From Methanothermococcus sp. (lineage in GTDB: Archaea; AGJL01; Methanococci; Methanococcales; Methanococcaceae), in the NCBI RefSeq assembly GCF_015523155.1, contig NZ_WAKW01000067.1, positions 1-44,593 on the forward strand: a DNA stretch of 44,593 nucleotides. The letters are read 5' to 3'. Numbering within the stretch: position 1 is the stretch's first letter; each line of letters begins with the position of its first letter. A program made the position numbers and the translations under genes. This document shows, one piece after another, positions 18,254 through 27,407 of this stretch. The notes under the pieces are model-generated. The model saw only the letters and a program-made list of their open reading frames with translations, had not been told where the DNA came from and made no database searches.

Positions 18254-18370
18254 ATGATAGGGGTAAATCCAAATAAATTTAAAAATATAAAAATTATTAA
18301 AAATAATTATTATTTTAAATTAGATGAGATATTGGGATATTATGAAAGTTGGTATAACCAAAATGTATAG
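18254..18370 (+). CDS. Candidate 38-residue protein or remnant of a third paralogue
   Basis: A 38-codon ORF with a strong ribosome site (AAGGTGGTTTG) directly before its ATG. It begins MIGVNPNKFK, echoing the MRGINP and MKGINP starts of the two upstream paralogues, then diverges and stops at TAG. It overlaps the hcgB start by 29 bases in another frame. It could be a small protein, a coupling leader for hcgB, or the residue of a deleted third copy. Evidence for translation is only the ribosome site and shared start. Confidence 0.35.
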   Translation: MIGVNPNKFKNIKIIKNNYYFKLDEILGYYESWYNQNV

Positions 18371-18908
18371 AGATATTGCAGAAATAATTGGTATTGAGGA
18401 CTACGATGTAATTAATCCATACAACAATGAACTAAAAGAACATTATGATTTATTGATTATTTCAAAAGGGTATAAGGAAAGAGTGGAAAAACTAAATCCA
18501 TATCCTATTTTTGAAATAAAATCCGCCACATTTGATGATTTAATTAATAGTATGAATGGGTTGAAGAAGTTGAATATCGGAGATTCTAATAAAATAAAAG
18601 ATTACATTGAAACCATCAATAAAAAGAAAAATGAAATTAAATCCCTAAAATACAATAAAAATGTAAAAATTAACTCAGAAACAGAATTTATAAAAAAGAT
18701 TATAGTTGATTTGGACATCAGCCTTTCAGATGATGGAATTTTGATAATTCCTGATTATATGATTGATAAAAATACAAATAATAAAAATGATAAAAGAACT
18801 CATAAAATAATCTTACATACTCACAGATACGATTTAAATACCCTTGAAAGAATTGAAGATAGGTATTTATCCATTATAAAATCCATTAATAAATTAGCGG
18901 TGGAATAA
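18342..18908 (+). CDS. hcgB: HcgB, guanylyltransferase of FeGP cofactor synthesis (DUF3236)
   Basis: A 188-residue soluble protein. It begins MKVGITKMYRDIAEIIG and contains EHYDLLIISKGY and PIFEIKSATFDDLINSMNG, which I match from memory to HcgB/DUF3236, the enzyme that couples GTP to the pyridinol to form the guanylylpyridinol part of the Hmd cofactor. Its position between hcgA and hcgG agrees. An in-frame ATG six codons earlier (18324) lacks a ribosome site; the chosen one has only a weak GGGATATT, so the start is less sure than usual. Its stop overlaps the hcgG start by one base. Confidence 0.75.
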   Translation: MKVGITKMYRDIAEIIGIEDYDVINPYNNELKEHYDLLIISKGYKERVEKLNPYPIFEIKSATFDDLINSMNGLKKLNIGDSNKIKDYIETINKKKNEIKSLKYNKNVKINSETEFIKKIIVDLDISLSDDGILIIPDYMIDKNTNNKNDKRTHKIILHTHRYDLNTLERIEDRYLSIIKSINKLAVE

Positions 18909-20434
18909 TGAAAGATATGATAAAAAATGCAGTAAATGATTTGGATGCCTGTTTAGAATTGAGAAAAGAGGTTATTGAAAAAATAACAAAAAATAAACTA
19001 TCTGAAAAAGAAATAATAGAAATAGTCGATACAGTTGATGATTTAAGTATTGAGGAAATCCAAAAGCTTGGAAGTAATTTTAGAAAATTCCCCCTTGGAT
19101 GCGATTTAGTGGAAATTGGCATAGGTCCATGTGCCTCATCATTGACTTTAACGGAGTTCATGGAGAACTGCATTTTAACTGATTATTTGGGGTTTCCAAT
19201 ACATATATGTGCATATGCACTTGGAGATATTGCGGAAAAAGAAGGCATGACGCCATTGGAAGTTTTTAAAACTATCCACAATAAAATCAGGGTTCCCATT
19301 GATTTAGACCATTTTGGAAAATACGGAGCAATGAGGTTTCCAAAAGAGATTACCCACTGCATGGGCGAGTGTTATTACAAAGGACCGCCATACATGGGAT
19401 GTCCGAAAAATAGAATACACAAACGACTTATCGACAAAGAAAAAGAATATTCCTATGAATTTTACGACTGGGTAAAATTATCATCTACTGTATGTATTAA
19501 TGTTGTGGGGGAACAAGGCGGAGAAGAGCATGCCGCACCGTTGGATGAGATGAAAGTTGTTGCAGAAGCTGCTAAAAAATACAGCAGAGGATTGGAAGGT
19601 ATATTCCATATTGGAGATGGATACGACGATCTAATCACTGGTTTAAAATCATGTATCGATTTGGATGTGGATGTGCTTGTTATTGAAGGAGCTCCGTTTA
19701 ATAGGGCAAAAGATAGGTTAAAAGCATTTGCAAAGGCAGTTGCAGTATCCCGTATATTGGTAAAAGGAGGGGTGGTTGCCACCAATGGTGCATATGAGGA
19801 TGAATGCAGAATAGGGCTCAGGAGTGGTTTAAATGTAATATTAAGTGGATTCAGCGGGAATCATCATGGTTATATGTGTGGCTACTCACCAAAAACTGCC
19901 AAACGAGGAAACTTTGGAGTCCCGAGAGTTTTAAGAATTATTAAGGAAGAAATTGAATACAATAAATTGGATACCCGCATACTGGATAAAAATATATTGA
20001 AAGCAATAGCAAAGGGAAGCAAATTTTTAAACTACAATAATGAGAGCTTAATTTATCCAAATAATTTAGGCGGGCATTTTATTGGTGATGCTCACTGGGT
20101 AGCAGTTAAAAACAGCAATTTATACAACAATATCCACAGCAAGACAATTGACGACATTGGAGAATGGAATAAATTAGGTTTATTGGGTGGTAGATATATA
20201 GCATGGGGAATGGCAAAGGTATTAAAGCCGGAGGAAGTTTATATTAGCGATGCTAACAAATGGGTGGAGAAAACCACTGTAAAAATATTAAATGATGCTG
20301 GAATAAACGCCTATGGATGTAATGGAGACGATAAAAAAGTAATGGAAAATGCCGATAAATCCTTTATCACTTCATTTATTCCCGAGATAGTTCTAAGAAT
20401 AAAAAATAAAATTAATGCGGAAAGTTTGATTTAA
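18908..20434 (+). CDS. hcgG: HcgG (HmdC), FeGP cofactor biosynthesis protein
   Basis: A 508-residue protein that I match to HmdC/HcgG, conserved with Hmd and needed for cofactor assembly. Cys-rich stretches are THCMGECYYKGPPYMGCP (about residues 150-167) and GYMCGYS; later FSGNHHGYMCG and LLGGRYIAWGMAKV are visible. The N-terminal 90 residues are helical and charged. The biochemical step is not fully settled in the literature I know. GGTGGAATA lies inside the end of hcgB, so translation is coupled. hcgC-F are not in this window. Confidence 0.85.
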   Translation: MKDMIKNAVNDLDACLELRKEVIEKITKNKLSEKEIIEIVDTVDDLSIEEIQKLGSNFRKFPLGCDLVEIGIGPCASSLTLTEFMENCILTDYLGFPIHICAYALGDIAEKEGMTPLEVFKTIHNKIRVPIDLDHFGKYGAMRFPKEITHCMGECYYKGPPYMGCPKNRIHKRLIDKEKEYSYEFYDWVKLSSTVCINVVGEQGGEEHAAPLDEMKVVAEAAKKYSRGLEGIFHIGDGYDDLITGLKSCIDLDVDVLVIEGAPFNRAKDRLKAFAKAVAVSRILVKGGVVATNGAYEDECRIGLRSGLNVILSGFSGNHHGYMCGYSPKTAKRGNFGVPRVLRIIKEEIEYNKLDTRILDKNILKAIAKGSKFLNYNNESLIYPNNLGGHFIGDAHWVAVKNSNLYNNIHSKTIDDIGEWNKLGLLGGRYIAWGMAKVLKPEEVYISDANKWVEKTTVKILNDAGINAYGCNGDDKKVMENADKSFITSFIPEIVLRIKNKINAESLI

Positions 20435-20439
20435 AAAAA

Positions 20440-20504
20440 CATCCTCAGCTACCCCAGGTCTCATCTTATACAGCATCAGCAGGGATGACTCTCATCACCG
20501 GATG
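20440..20504 (-). ncRNA. C/D box guide sRNA (2'-O-methylation guide)
   Basis: Read on the minus strand, this 65-base element has every part of an archaeal C/D box RNA: C box GTGATGA (20492-20498), D' box CTGA (20476-20479), C' box AAGATGA (20461-20467) and D box CTGA (20445-20448). C to D' and C' to D spacings are both exactly 12 bases, the archaeal norm. The ends pair as CATCC/GGATG (20440-20444 with 20500-20504), extended by A/T pairs. The two guides are GAGTCATCCCTG (D') and GACCTGGGGTAG (D). By the box+5 rule the targets would be CAGGGAUGACUC (Gm at base 5) and CUACCCCAGGUC (Cm at base 5). It is in no coding frame and lies 55 bases downstream of the RNA ligase gene. Confidence 0.88.
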
Positions 20505-20558
20505 TTTTTATATTTTATTTATTTTCTCTTTTTCTATGTTTTACTTATAATTTTTTAT

Positions 20559-21740
20559 CTACCACAAATTTCCATCTAAGTGGCTTTTTATTTTATCGTT
20601 GGTTGAATTATACATTCTTCCTATTTTAACTTTGTGCATTCCATTTTCTAGTTTTTGTTTTTCCTTTATTGTATATGCAATATGGAGTTTTTTCAAATAT
20701 GCTAAAAACTCATTTAAATCTTCTTCACTATCTAAATATATCTCAAAATCCTCTGTAATAAATTCACCTTTTGAAATATTTTTTATAGTATCTACCATTG
20801 GATAAAGTATTGATTTTCCTATATTTTTTGCCCTTTCCCCCATTTCTTTTTCATCTTCATTGAATTCGAATGACTGATATCCCTCCCTAACTAATCTGCT
20901 GAACATAAAATCGATACCTAAATCATATACATACCTAAATGCCACAGATAAATCATTGCACTGGGTGTAGTGAGTGGTGTATTTTATAGGGTTTATTAAC
21001 ATGTCAGGGTCTTTTAAAACTATCCCCTCCCTTTTTTCTTCATTTAACTTTAATATTATTTTTTTTATGTGCTCAACATTCTCTTTATCAAATACCCCAA
21101 TTGGTTTTACATAGGGGAGCCCATATTTTTCAAGTATTTCATCCTTTTCCGTTATTGAAAGTGGCTTATTTGTTTCCCTATGCCTTACATCAAATATATA
21201 AAACCCTAAATTCTCAATAATTTTATTATTTTTATCCTTTTTCTCAATTAACACATTATCAACTTCTGGATAATAATGGGGAACATAGGGATTGTTTAAA
21301 CCTATCATCTCACCACAAAGCATTAAATCAGGAAAATCGTCCAATATATTCGTATTTAAAAACCTTAATGCTTTTTTTGTCGTGAATGGACAAATTCGCC
21401 CTCCTCGCGTAATTGCCACTACTCCATTATCAATTTTTGCTATCCTCACATTGTATCCGTCTAGTTTTTCCTCAACAACAATTTTATCAATAAAATAATT
21501 TTTTAAAGTGGGATAAAGCATCATTGCACGCCTTATTTTTGGATAGCCCATCACAATATCCATATTATTATTTAAAAATAAAACCGTCCCCCTCTCAATA
21601 TGCCTGAGCTTCTTTTTAAATAAAAGGTATTTTTTATTATCATACTCATCAAAAGAAATTATTTTTCTTTCAAATGCCTTTTTTATGTCCGATTCATCTA
21701 ATTTCAACCTTTCCGAGACCTTTAAAATATCAATATCCAT
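20559..21740 (-). CDS. ATP-dependent RNA ligase, Pab1020 (Rnl3) family
   Basis: A 393-residue nucleotidyltransferase. The adenylation motif I is EEKLDGYNVRI, with the active-site Lys at about residue 92, followed by RGGRICPFT, LMLCGEMIG (motif IIIa/IV region) and EGIVLKDP (motif V region at about 245). The N-terminal and all-helical C-terminal parts match the homodimeric archaeal RNA ligase group, which seals and circularises RNA. The ATG is chosen because the GTG three codons upstream is the ribosome site itself (GTGATTATT). A C/D box sRNA lies immediately downstream. Confidence 0.87.
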   Translation of the reverse strand: MDIDILKVSERLKLDESDIKKAFERKIISFDEYDNKKYLLFKKKLRHIERGTVLFLNNNMDIVMGYPKIRRAMMLYPTLKNYFIDKIVVEEKLDGYNVRIAKIDNGVVAITRGGRICPFTTKKALRFLNTNILDDFPDLMLCGEMIGLNNPYVPHYYPEVDNVLIEKKDKNNKIIENLGFYIFDVRHRETNKPLSITEKDEILEKYGLPYVKPIGVFDKENVEHIKKIILKLNEEKREGIVLKDPDMLINPIKYTTHYTQCNDLSVAFRYVYDLGIDFMFSRLVREGYQSFEFNEDEKEMGERAKNIGKSILYPMVDTIKNISKGEFITEDFEIYLDSEEDLNEFLAYLKKLHIAYTIKEKQKLENGMHKVKIGRMYNSTNDKIKSHLDGNLW

Positions 21741-21825
21741 AATAATCACAATTATGTTTATATGTATTTATATTTACATATCTATATTTATTTTATTATT
21801 TAATTTGCTTATTTTATATCCTATT

Positions 21826-22485
21826 TTATATCTTGTTTTTTATAATATTCAATTTCCTTAATTTTTTAGACACTTTGCTAAAAAACAGAATATTTAATGG
21901 GGTTCCCAATTTTGTATAACATTTTGGCTCTTTATTCTTTTTTAGTGCCTTTAAAAATTCCTTTGGATTGTCTTTATCAAATTCATCAACTTCCATATAT
22001 GCATTGCCGAGCTCCCATGGAAAATGGGAATCGCTCCCTACACCCATTAATAGATTATTTATTTTAGCATATTCATAAGCCATTATATTTGGTTCCTCTT
22101 CTATGCATCGACTATTAAATACCTCGACAATATCGACTCTCTTAATAAATTCTTTATTATTTAACACATCAAACCTACACAGCGCTCTTCTTCTCCTCCC
22201 ATCAAATGGATGAGGTAGATAAATCAATCCACCCTGCTCCTTTACCCTATCCATCGCCTCAAAAATATCCTTTTCATTTATTTGTTCGTTTAAAAATGCC
22301 CCGATAAATTCTCCTTTTTCTGTGGCTATCTCCTCTCCCGAAATCCCAAAATCCACCTTTGTCAATATATTATGGTCTGCTATAACGGGCAGTATTTTTT
22401 TCACCGAACATACTTTTTTTAGAAGTTTTATGGGATTTATTGAACATCTGGAACAAATCGTATGGACATGCATATCAACTTTCAT
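21826..22485 (-). CDS. PHP-domain metal-dependent phosphoesterase
   Basis: A 219-residue PHP-fold protein. The metal-binding motifs are in order: DMHVHT (residues 4-9), ADHN near 36, the GEE glutamate near 50, PHPFDGRRRR near 95, and GSDSHFPWELG near 155. Related archaeal proteins hydrolyse phosphate esters; the substrate is not determined. Cys-rich ICSRCSINP follows motif 1. The ATG has GGTGAAAAATAA upstream. It begins 20 bases after the deaminase gene stop on the same strand, so they are probably co-transcribed and could act on related nucleosides or nucleotides (inference). Confidence 0.85.
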   Translation of the reverse strand: MKVDMHVHTICSRCSINPIKLLKKVCSVKKILPVIADHNILTKVDFGISGEEIATEKGEFIGAFLNEQINEKDIFEAMDRVKEQGGLIYLPHPFDGRRRRALCRFDVLNNKEFIKRVDIVEVFNSRCIEEEPNIMAYEYAKINNLLMGVGSDSHFPWELGNAYMEVDEFDKDNPKEFLKALKKNKEPKCYTKLGTPLNILFFSKVSKKLRKLNIIKNKI

Positions 22486-22505
22486 TTATTTTTCACCGAA
22501 ATAAT

Positions 22506-23789
22506 TTAATTAAATTTTTCCTTTATTTTACCTATCTTTTTATAAATATTGTTTAAAAACTTATCCCCGAATATGAATTTTTTATTTTCCAATAATACTC
22601 TTCCATTCACTATTACAGTATCCACATCATTTCCATTTGCAGAATATACAATATTTGATTTTATATTATTTACTGGTCGTAAATGAGGTGCATTGAGGTC
22701 CAATAATACAATGTCGTTATTTTCAAATCCCAATATTTCACTGTCAAAAGCCATCTTCAAAACTGTGTCGATATCTCCCACTGTTGGGTCCCATCTGTGT
22801 GCTTTGTGAAGTAATGCGGTGATTTTCATCTCTTCCAAAATATCTAAATTGTTGTTGCTCGCAGGTCCATCTGTTCCAATGGATACTTTTACGCCCTCAT
22901 TTAACATCTCCACAAGGGGCATAACTCCACCGCTGGCAAGTTTCATATTACTTCCAGGGCAGTGGGATACTTTCACATTATGCTTTGCAAGTTTTTTTAC
23001 CTCATCCTTTGTAATCCATACACAGTGAGCTCCTATTACATTGCTATCCAACACCCCAATATTTTCCAAGTATTCAATAGGTCTCATTTTTATATTATTT
23101 TCCATTTCCACTACTTCGTATCTAGTTTCAGATATGTGGGTGTGCAATAAGGTGTTGTATTCATCGGCTATTTCCTTACATGTAGTATATGTTTCCTTTG
23201 AGCAGGTATATGGAGCATGTGGAGCTATTGCTGGTTTAACTATTTTTTCATCTTTATGCTTTTTTATAAACTTCTCCGCCATCTTTAAAAGTTTGTTTAG
23301 GTCCTTACTTTCAGGAGTTCCAAAGTCAATTATTGGAAAACTTATTACTCCTTTCAATCCAATTTCTTTTGTGGCTCCCAATATCTCTTCCGAAAAGAAA
23401 TACATTTCATTAAATGATGTAATCCCAAACCTAAGCATTTCAAGACCTCCTAAAAAGGAGCCATAATAAACATCTTCTTTTGTGAGTTTTGCTTCATTAG
23501 GCCATATTTTATCATTTAACCAGTTCTGTAAAATCATATCATCGGCAATTCCTCTTAAAAGTGTCATTGGGATGTGCGTATGGGTGTTTGTTAATCCTGG
23601 CATTGCACATTTATTTTTTCCATCGATTATTTTTAAATCCTTCTTGTTTAGGTTTTCCTTTTCCAGAAGGTTCTTGCCAATTACAATTTTTGTTTTTTCA
23701 TTTTCTTTTTTTATTAAGATATCAACACTTTCATAGACATTTAACTCTTTATCAACCACATAATTTAAATTTTCTACCAATATCATCAT
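22506..23789 (-). CDS. dadD: 5'-deoxyadenosine deaminase (amidohydrolase)
   Basis: A 427-residue amidohydrolase of the SAH/MTA/5'-deoxyadenosine deaminase group. Metal ligands are NTHTHIPM (about residue 70), the histidine in HISETRYE, and SIGTDGPASNNN with the catalytic Asp. IAPHAPYTCS and SHCPGSNMKLASG also match. In methanococci the characterised enzyme deaminates 5'-deoxyadenosine, the by-product of radical SAM reactions, as well as SAH and MTA. A radical SAM enzyme (hcgA) is 6 kb away but nothing ties them directly. GTGATAAT precedes two adjacent ATGs; either may be used. Confidence 0.87.
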   Translation of the reverse strand: MMILVENLNYVVDKELNVYESVDILIKKENEKTKIVIGKNLLEKENLNKKDLKIIDGKNKCAMPGLTNTHTHIPMTLLRGIADDMILQNWLNDKIWPNEAKLTKEDVYYGSFLGGLEMLRFGITSFNEMYFFSEEILGATKEIGLKGVISFPIIDFGTPESKDLNKLLKMAEKFIKKHKDEKIVKPAIAPHAPYTCSKETYTTCKEIADEYNTLLHTHISETRYEVVEMENNIKMRPIEYLENIGVLDSNVIGAHCVWITKDEVKKLAKHNVKVSHCPGSNMKLASGGVMPLVEMLNEGVKVSIGTDGPASNNNLDILEEMKITALLHKAHRWDPTVGDIDTVLKMAFDSEILGFENNDIVLLDLNAPHLRPVNNIKSNIVYSANGNDVDTVIVNGRVLLENKKFIFGDKFLNNIYKKIGKIKEKFN

Positions 23790-23860
23790 ATTATCACTAA
23801 AATTTGTAAATTATTTTATAAATATAACATTAAATTAAAAATAAAAAGATATATTAAATA

Positions 23861-24181
23861 TTAATTTCTTATATAAACAAATACATCATATTTATTTCCT
23901 TCATTATCATAGGCATGGGTTTTTTTCCTGAAATAATACTCTCCTTCATCCTCATAATCGTCAAATATCTTTAATTCATCTTCTGATATACCAAATAAAA
24001 TAATTCCTTCGACAACTGAATTTTCTTTTTTCCTAATGCCATAATAACCTATATTTTGGTCAAAAAACTTTTCAAATCCAATTATTTTTCCTTTTTTCAT
24101 TTCTGGAATCCTATTTATCAATTTCTTTAATCTCTCTTTTTTCATTAATTCCCCATAGGCAAATACATTGATTTTATCCAT
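23861..24181 (-). CDS. Gamma-glutamylcyclotransferase-like (AIG2/GGCT fold) protein
   Basis: A 106-residue single-domain protein with the fold signature FAYGELM (residues 7-13, normally YGTLM/YGSLM), GFEKFFDQN, and FDDYEDEGEYYFRKKTHAY, whose acidic cluster normally supplies the catalytic Glu. The Thr/Ser usually found in the first motif is Glu here. Function could be cyclotransferase-like turnover of gamma-glutamyl amines or a binding role; the substrate is unknown. It sits 71 bases upstream of dadD on the minus strand. Confidence 0.75.
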   Translation of the reverse strand: MDKINVFAYGELMKKERLKKLINRIPEMKKGKIIGFEKFFDQNIGYYGIRKKENSVVEGIILFGISEDELKIFDDYEDEGEYYFRKKTHAYDNEGNKYDVFVYIRN

Positions 24182-24236
24182 TATATCCCATATTTAGCTT
24201 AATATTAGCTTATTATATGCCTAAATTATCAATAAC

Positions 24237-26666
24237 TTAAAAGAAAAACCCATCCAATGTAATTTGTTTATCAATGTTTCGGAGCTCATCCTTTGAAATA
24301 CCTAATGATTCCATTATTCTCAATACTGGCGGTAAAATTTGGTTATCAATATAATATGATGTATCGTAATCTTTTGCATCTTCTGGAAGGGTTGCTCTTT
24401 CACTTATGGATTTGTTTCCACTGACAATTATATACCCTATCACATCCCCTATGTTTAATCTTCCGCCTTTTTTTAATATTTTTTTGGCCACTTCAACATG
24501 GGGTGCGGTGGTTTTATATTCGTTGATGTCCTTTGTAAGTTGAGTATATATTATTAAATCTTTTTTATCGATTTTTCCATTTCTTAAATCGGTTATTGTG
24601 TTTCTTATAATAGTTTTTGCCTTTTCAATATCCCCTTCTTTTAATAGGGTTTCTAAAACTGCTTTTTGAGTTTTCTTTGCAATATTCGACCAGTCCCTTC
24701 TTACAAATTCCAATCCTTTTATTGTTATTTTATCATTTTCATCGATAAGTGCATACCTCTTTTTTGTGATAAATATGCCCCTTTTATAGTATCCTTCGAA
24801 CTCTAACTCCATATCTTTTGGAAGTTTTTCATTTATTTTGTTTAAAAATTCATAGGTTTTATTTAACAGAGTTTTTTTATCGGTGTTTTTATTTAATACT
24901 GCATATAATCCATCAGTATCTGAATATATTACTTTAAATCCGTTTTTTTCTGCCTCTTCAATGGTTTTTTGGATATATGTTCTGCCCAAATGTGTAATTA
25001 TTTCGGCACATTCCTTTGAATACCACCGAGCTCGTGGATAGGCCATATATCCATAATGACTATTTGCAAGTATCTTTAACGATTTTTGTTCATAATTTAG
25101 GAGTTTATAGTATTCATTTTCATTATTTTTATTTTCTTTATCTTTATTATTAATTTCTTCCCCACTGCTCTTTTCCTTTAAAATTTTTTTAATTATTTTT
25201 CTCCTTTCAATTAAGTTTCTCAATACCATTGGGATAAGTCCAGTCCTTTTTTTACAAAACCAGTGCCCCAGTATCTTTTCGGATGTATCTTCACAGCATT
25301 TGCAGTCGATGGTATCTGGACTTATATTGTAGCTTATTATGATGGATGGATATAAAGCTCTGAAATCCATGCTCACAATATTTTCATGCATGCCCTTAAT
25401 TGGCTCCTTTACATATCCTCCCTCATAGTATTCCCTTAATCTTTTTTGATATTCTCTGTTTGAAGGTTTATTTGGAGCTAAAAAGTTATTTTTAAATGAA
25501 TGCTTTAATAAAAGATATTCAACCATCTGGCTGCTTCCCATTCTGCTAACTTCAAATAGTGTTTGATTTACAATTCTTGAAAACATGACCTCCAACGGCA
25601 AAAAATACTCTCCAATTTTATAGGTATAATAGGCATCTTGGAAAGAGTATTCAACGAGATTTTTATCCATATTATTCCACAGATTCGATATATTTTGATG
25701 CCCAACTTCCAACTTATGCACTCCAAAGAGCTCATAACTTACATCCTCTAATTTATACTTTGTTAGATTTAGGGTTCTTCTTGCTATTGGATATAAATCA
25801 ATATGCACCTTTCCCGGAATATAACTTCTTAAATGAATTCCCCCTCGTGAAATCTTTATTTTTTGTTTATGCTTCTGTGTTTTTGTTTTTGTTCCTATTT
25901 CTGTTTCTTTATCTGCGGTTCTGTCAAAAAATACATCTATTCCAAAATGCTCAGCCCTCCTTTTTAAATAAGGAAAATCAAAGTTATCGCCGTTGTAGGT
26001 GTATATTATATCGTAATCTTTTAGGATGTCAATTGTTCTTTTTATGAGCTCTTTCTCATCCTTTACCAGTTCCACATATTCATGCTCAAAAGGTTTGTAT
26101 GTTATTACTTTTTTTAAGTCCTTTGAACAAAAACTTGTCATCAATATGGGATTTTTTTCTGGGTCAGGTTCTCTACCTTCGCAATATACTTCCATGTCAA
26201 AAGAAATGGTTTTTAATTCTGGTAGGTTATTATTTGCTATTGTTCTGGTTTCATCCTCAAAATCATAATAGTATGTTGTTGGGACTATATCATTATCAAT
26301 TAAATATCGCTTTGTAAATGGGATGTCGTGTTCATATACTTCTCCGAGCTCCTTTAACACCCTTAGTTTTGGAACATCTTTCGGATACTTCACAGTGATT
26401 TTTGTAAAATTCCTTTCAATTATCCGATTTTTTAAGTCGTTGAGGTTGCTGTTTATAATTATTCTTTTTACAGTTTCAAGGTCTTTTATATAATTTAGGA
26501 GATTTTTTTTATCCTCATCGCTATTTAAAAAGTCATTTATTTCCTTTATAGTAGCATCCACATAAAAATATGGTTTAAAATTAGTATCTTTTAAAATTCT
26601 ATTTAGCAGATATAGATAGATACATTTGTCTTCTGAATCGTAATTTATATCAATAAGGGCATTCAT
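24237..26666 (-). CDS. polB: Family B DNA polymerase, intein-free
   Basis: An 809-residue replicative/repair polymerase with 3'-5' exonuclease. Exo I is SFDMEVY (Asp157, Glu159), Exo II YNGDNFDFPYL, Exo III YSFQDAYYTY. Polymerase motifs are MDFRALYPSIIISYNI (A), KILANSHYGYM (B) and YSDTDGLYAV (C), followed by KKRYAL. A Lys/Asn/Glu-rich insert lies between motifs A and B. The related Methanocaldococcus jannaschii polymerase carries inteins in these motifs; none is present here. The frame extends 30 codons further, but GGTGTAAGT lies directly before this ATG and the extension has no family match, so the shorter start is chosen. Confidence 0.97.
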   Translation of the reverse strand: MNALIDINYDSEDKCIYLYLLNRILKDTNFKPYFYVDATIKEINDFLNSDEDKKNLLNYIKDLETVKRIIINSNLNDLKNRIIERNFTKITVKYPKDVPKLRVLKELGEVYEHDIPFTKRYLIDNDIVPTTYYYDFEDETRTIANNNLPELKTISFDMEVYCEGREPDPEKNPILMTSFCSKDLKKVITYKPFEHEYVELVKDEKELIKRTIDILKDYDIIYTYNGDNFDFPYLKRRAEHFGIDVFFDRTADKETEIGTKTKTQKHKQKIKISRGGIHLRSYIPGKVHIDLYPIARRTLNLTKYKLEDVSYELFGVHKLEVGHQNISNLWNNMDKNLVEYSFQDAYYTYKIGEYFLPLEVMFSRIVNQTLFEVSRMGSSQMVEYLLLKHSFKNNFLAPNKPSNREYQKRLREYYEGGYVKEPIKGMHENIVSMDFRALYPSIIISYNISPDTIDCKCCEDTSEKILGHWFCKKRTGLIPMVLRNLIERRKIIKKILKEKSSGEEINNKDKENKNNENEYYKLLNYEQKSLKILANSHYGYMAYPRARWYSKECAEIITHLGRTYIQKTIEEAEKNGFKVIYSDTDGLYAVLNKNTDKKTLLNKTYEFLNKINEKLPKDMELEFEGYYKRGIFITKKRYALIDENDKITIKGLEFVRRDWSNIAKKTQKAVLETLLKEGDIEKAKTIIRNTITDLRNGKIDKKDLIIYTQLTKDINEYKTTAPHVEVAKKILKKGGRLNIGDVIGYIIVSGNKSISERATLPEDAKDYDTSYYIDNQILPPVLRIMESLGISKDELRNIDKQITLDGFFF

Positions 26667-26834
26667 ACTTACACCAAAATACACCAAAAATATAAAAATG
26701 TGAAATATAATTATATTTAGTTTTATATTACATTTATATTTTATATTATATATCAAACCCCTTTTTTAATTTATTATACTGATTATAATAATTTTATAAT
26801 TTTTAATTTAAACGCTGCGTATCATGGTGATATT

Positions 26835-27320
26835 ATGATAATAAAAGGTAATGTTCATTTATTTGGTGATGATGTAGATACTGATGCTATAATTCCAGGA
26901 CCCTATTTAAAAACAACAGACCCTTACGAGCTCGCATCACACTGCATGGCAGGTATTGATGAGAACTTTCCAAAAAAGGTTAAGGAAGGAGATATAATAG
27001 TTGCTGGCGAAAATTTTGGCTGTGGAAGTAGTAGGGAGCAGGCACCAATTTCTATAAAATACACAGGTATTAAGGCAGTGGTTGCTGAGAGTTTTGCAAG
27101 AATATTTTATAGAAACTGCATAAATATAGGGCTTATTCCAATTACTTGTAAAGGGATAAAAAAGGAAAATATACAAGACGGAGATATTGTGGAAATAGAC
27201 TTGGAAAATAAAAAAATAACAATTAACGATAAAAAATTAGATTGCGATGTTCCAAAAGGCATAGAATGGGACATATTAAGTGCTGGTGGATTGGTAAATT
27301 ATGCTAATAAAAATAAATAA
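26835..27320 (+). CDS. hacB: Homoaconitase / isopropylmalate isomerase small subunit, HacB favoured
   Basis: A 161-residue swivel-domain subunit of an aconitase-type hydro-lyase. It contains [14 protein letters not shown], the [14 protein letters not shown] loop, and [13 protein letters not shown]. The substrate-specificity loop reads Tyr24-Leu-Lys-Thr. Family work distinguishes YL(R/K)T in homoaconitase from hydrophobic residues in isopropylmalate isomerase, so I favour HacB, which acts in the 2-oxosuberate branch of coenzyme B synthesis. LeuD is the alternative. GGTGATATT supports the ATG. The large subunit is not in the window. Confidence 0.8.
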   Translation: MIIKGNVHLFGDDVDTDAIIPGPYLKTTDPYELASHCMAGIDENFPKKVKEGDIIVAGENFGCGSSREQAPISIKYTGIKAVVAESFARIFYRNCINIGLIPITCKGIKKENIQDGDIVEIDLENKKITINDKKLDCDVPKGIEWDILSAGGLVNYANKNK

Positions 27321-27407
27321 GGAATAAAAAGAAAAAATAAATAAAAAAGGAAAAAACGGAAATAAAAAATGAGAAACTAAATAAAATAAAATTAAAATGG
27401 TGATGTA

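Noticed and set aside
20440-20504. Rho-independent-like terminator of hcgG
   Set aside because: On the plus strand the paired ends and T run could look like a terminator, but the 51-base loop is too large and the four boxes with 12-base spacing on the minus strand explain it fully. A secondary terminator effect is not excluded.
26667-26756. 30-codon N-terminal extension of DNA polymerase B
   Set aside because: It is hydrophobic, has no family counterpart, and GGTGTAAGT marks the ATG at 26666.
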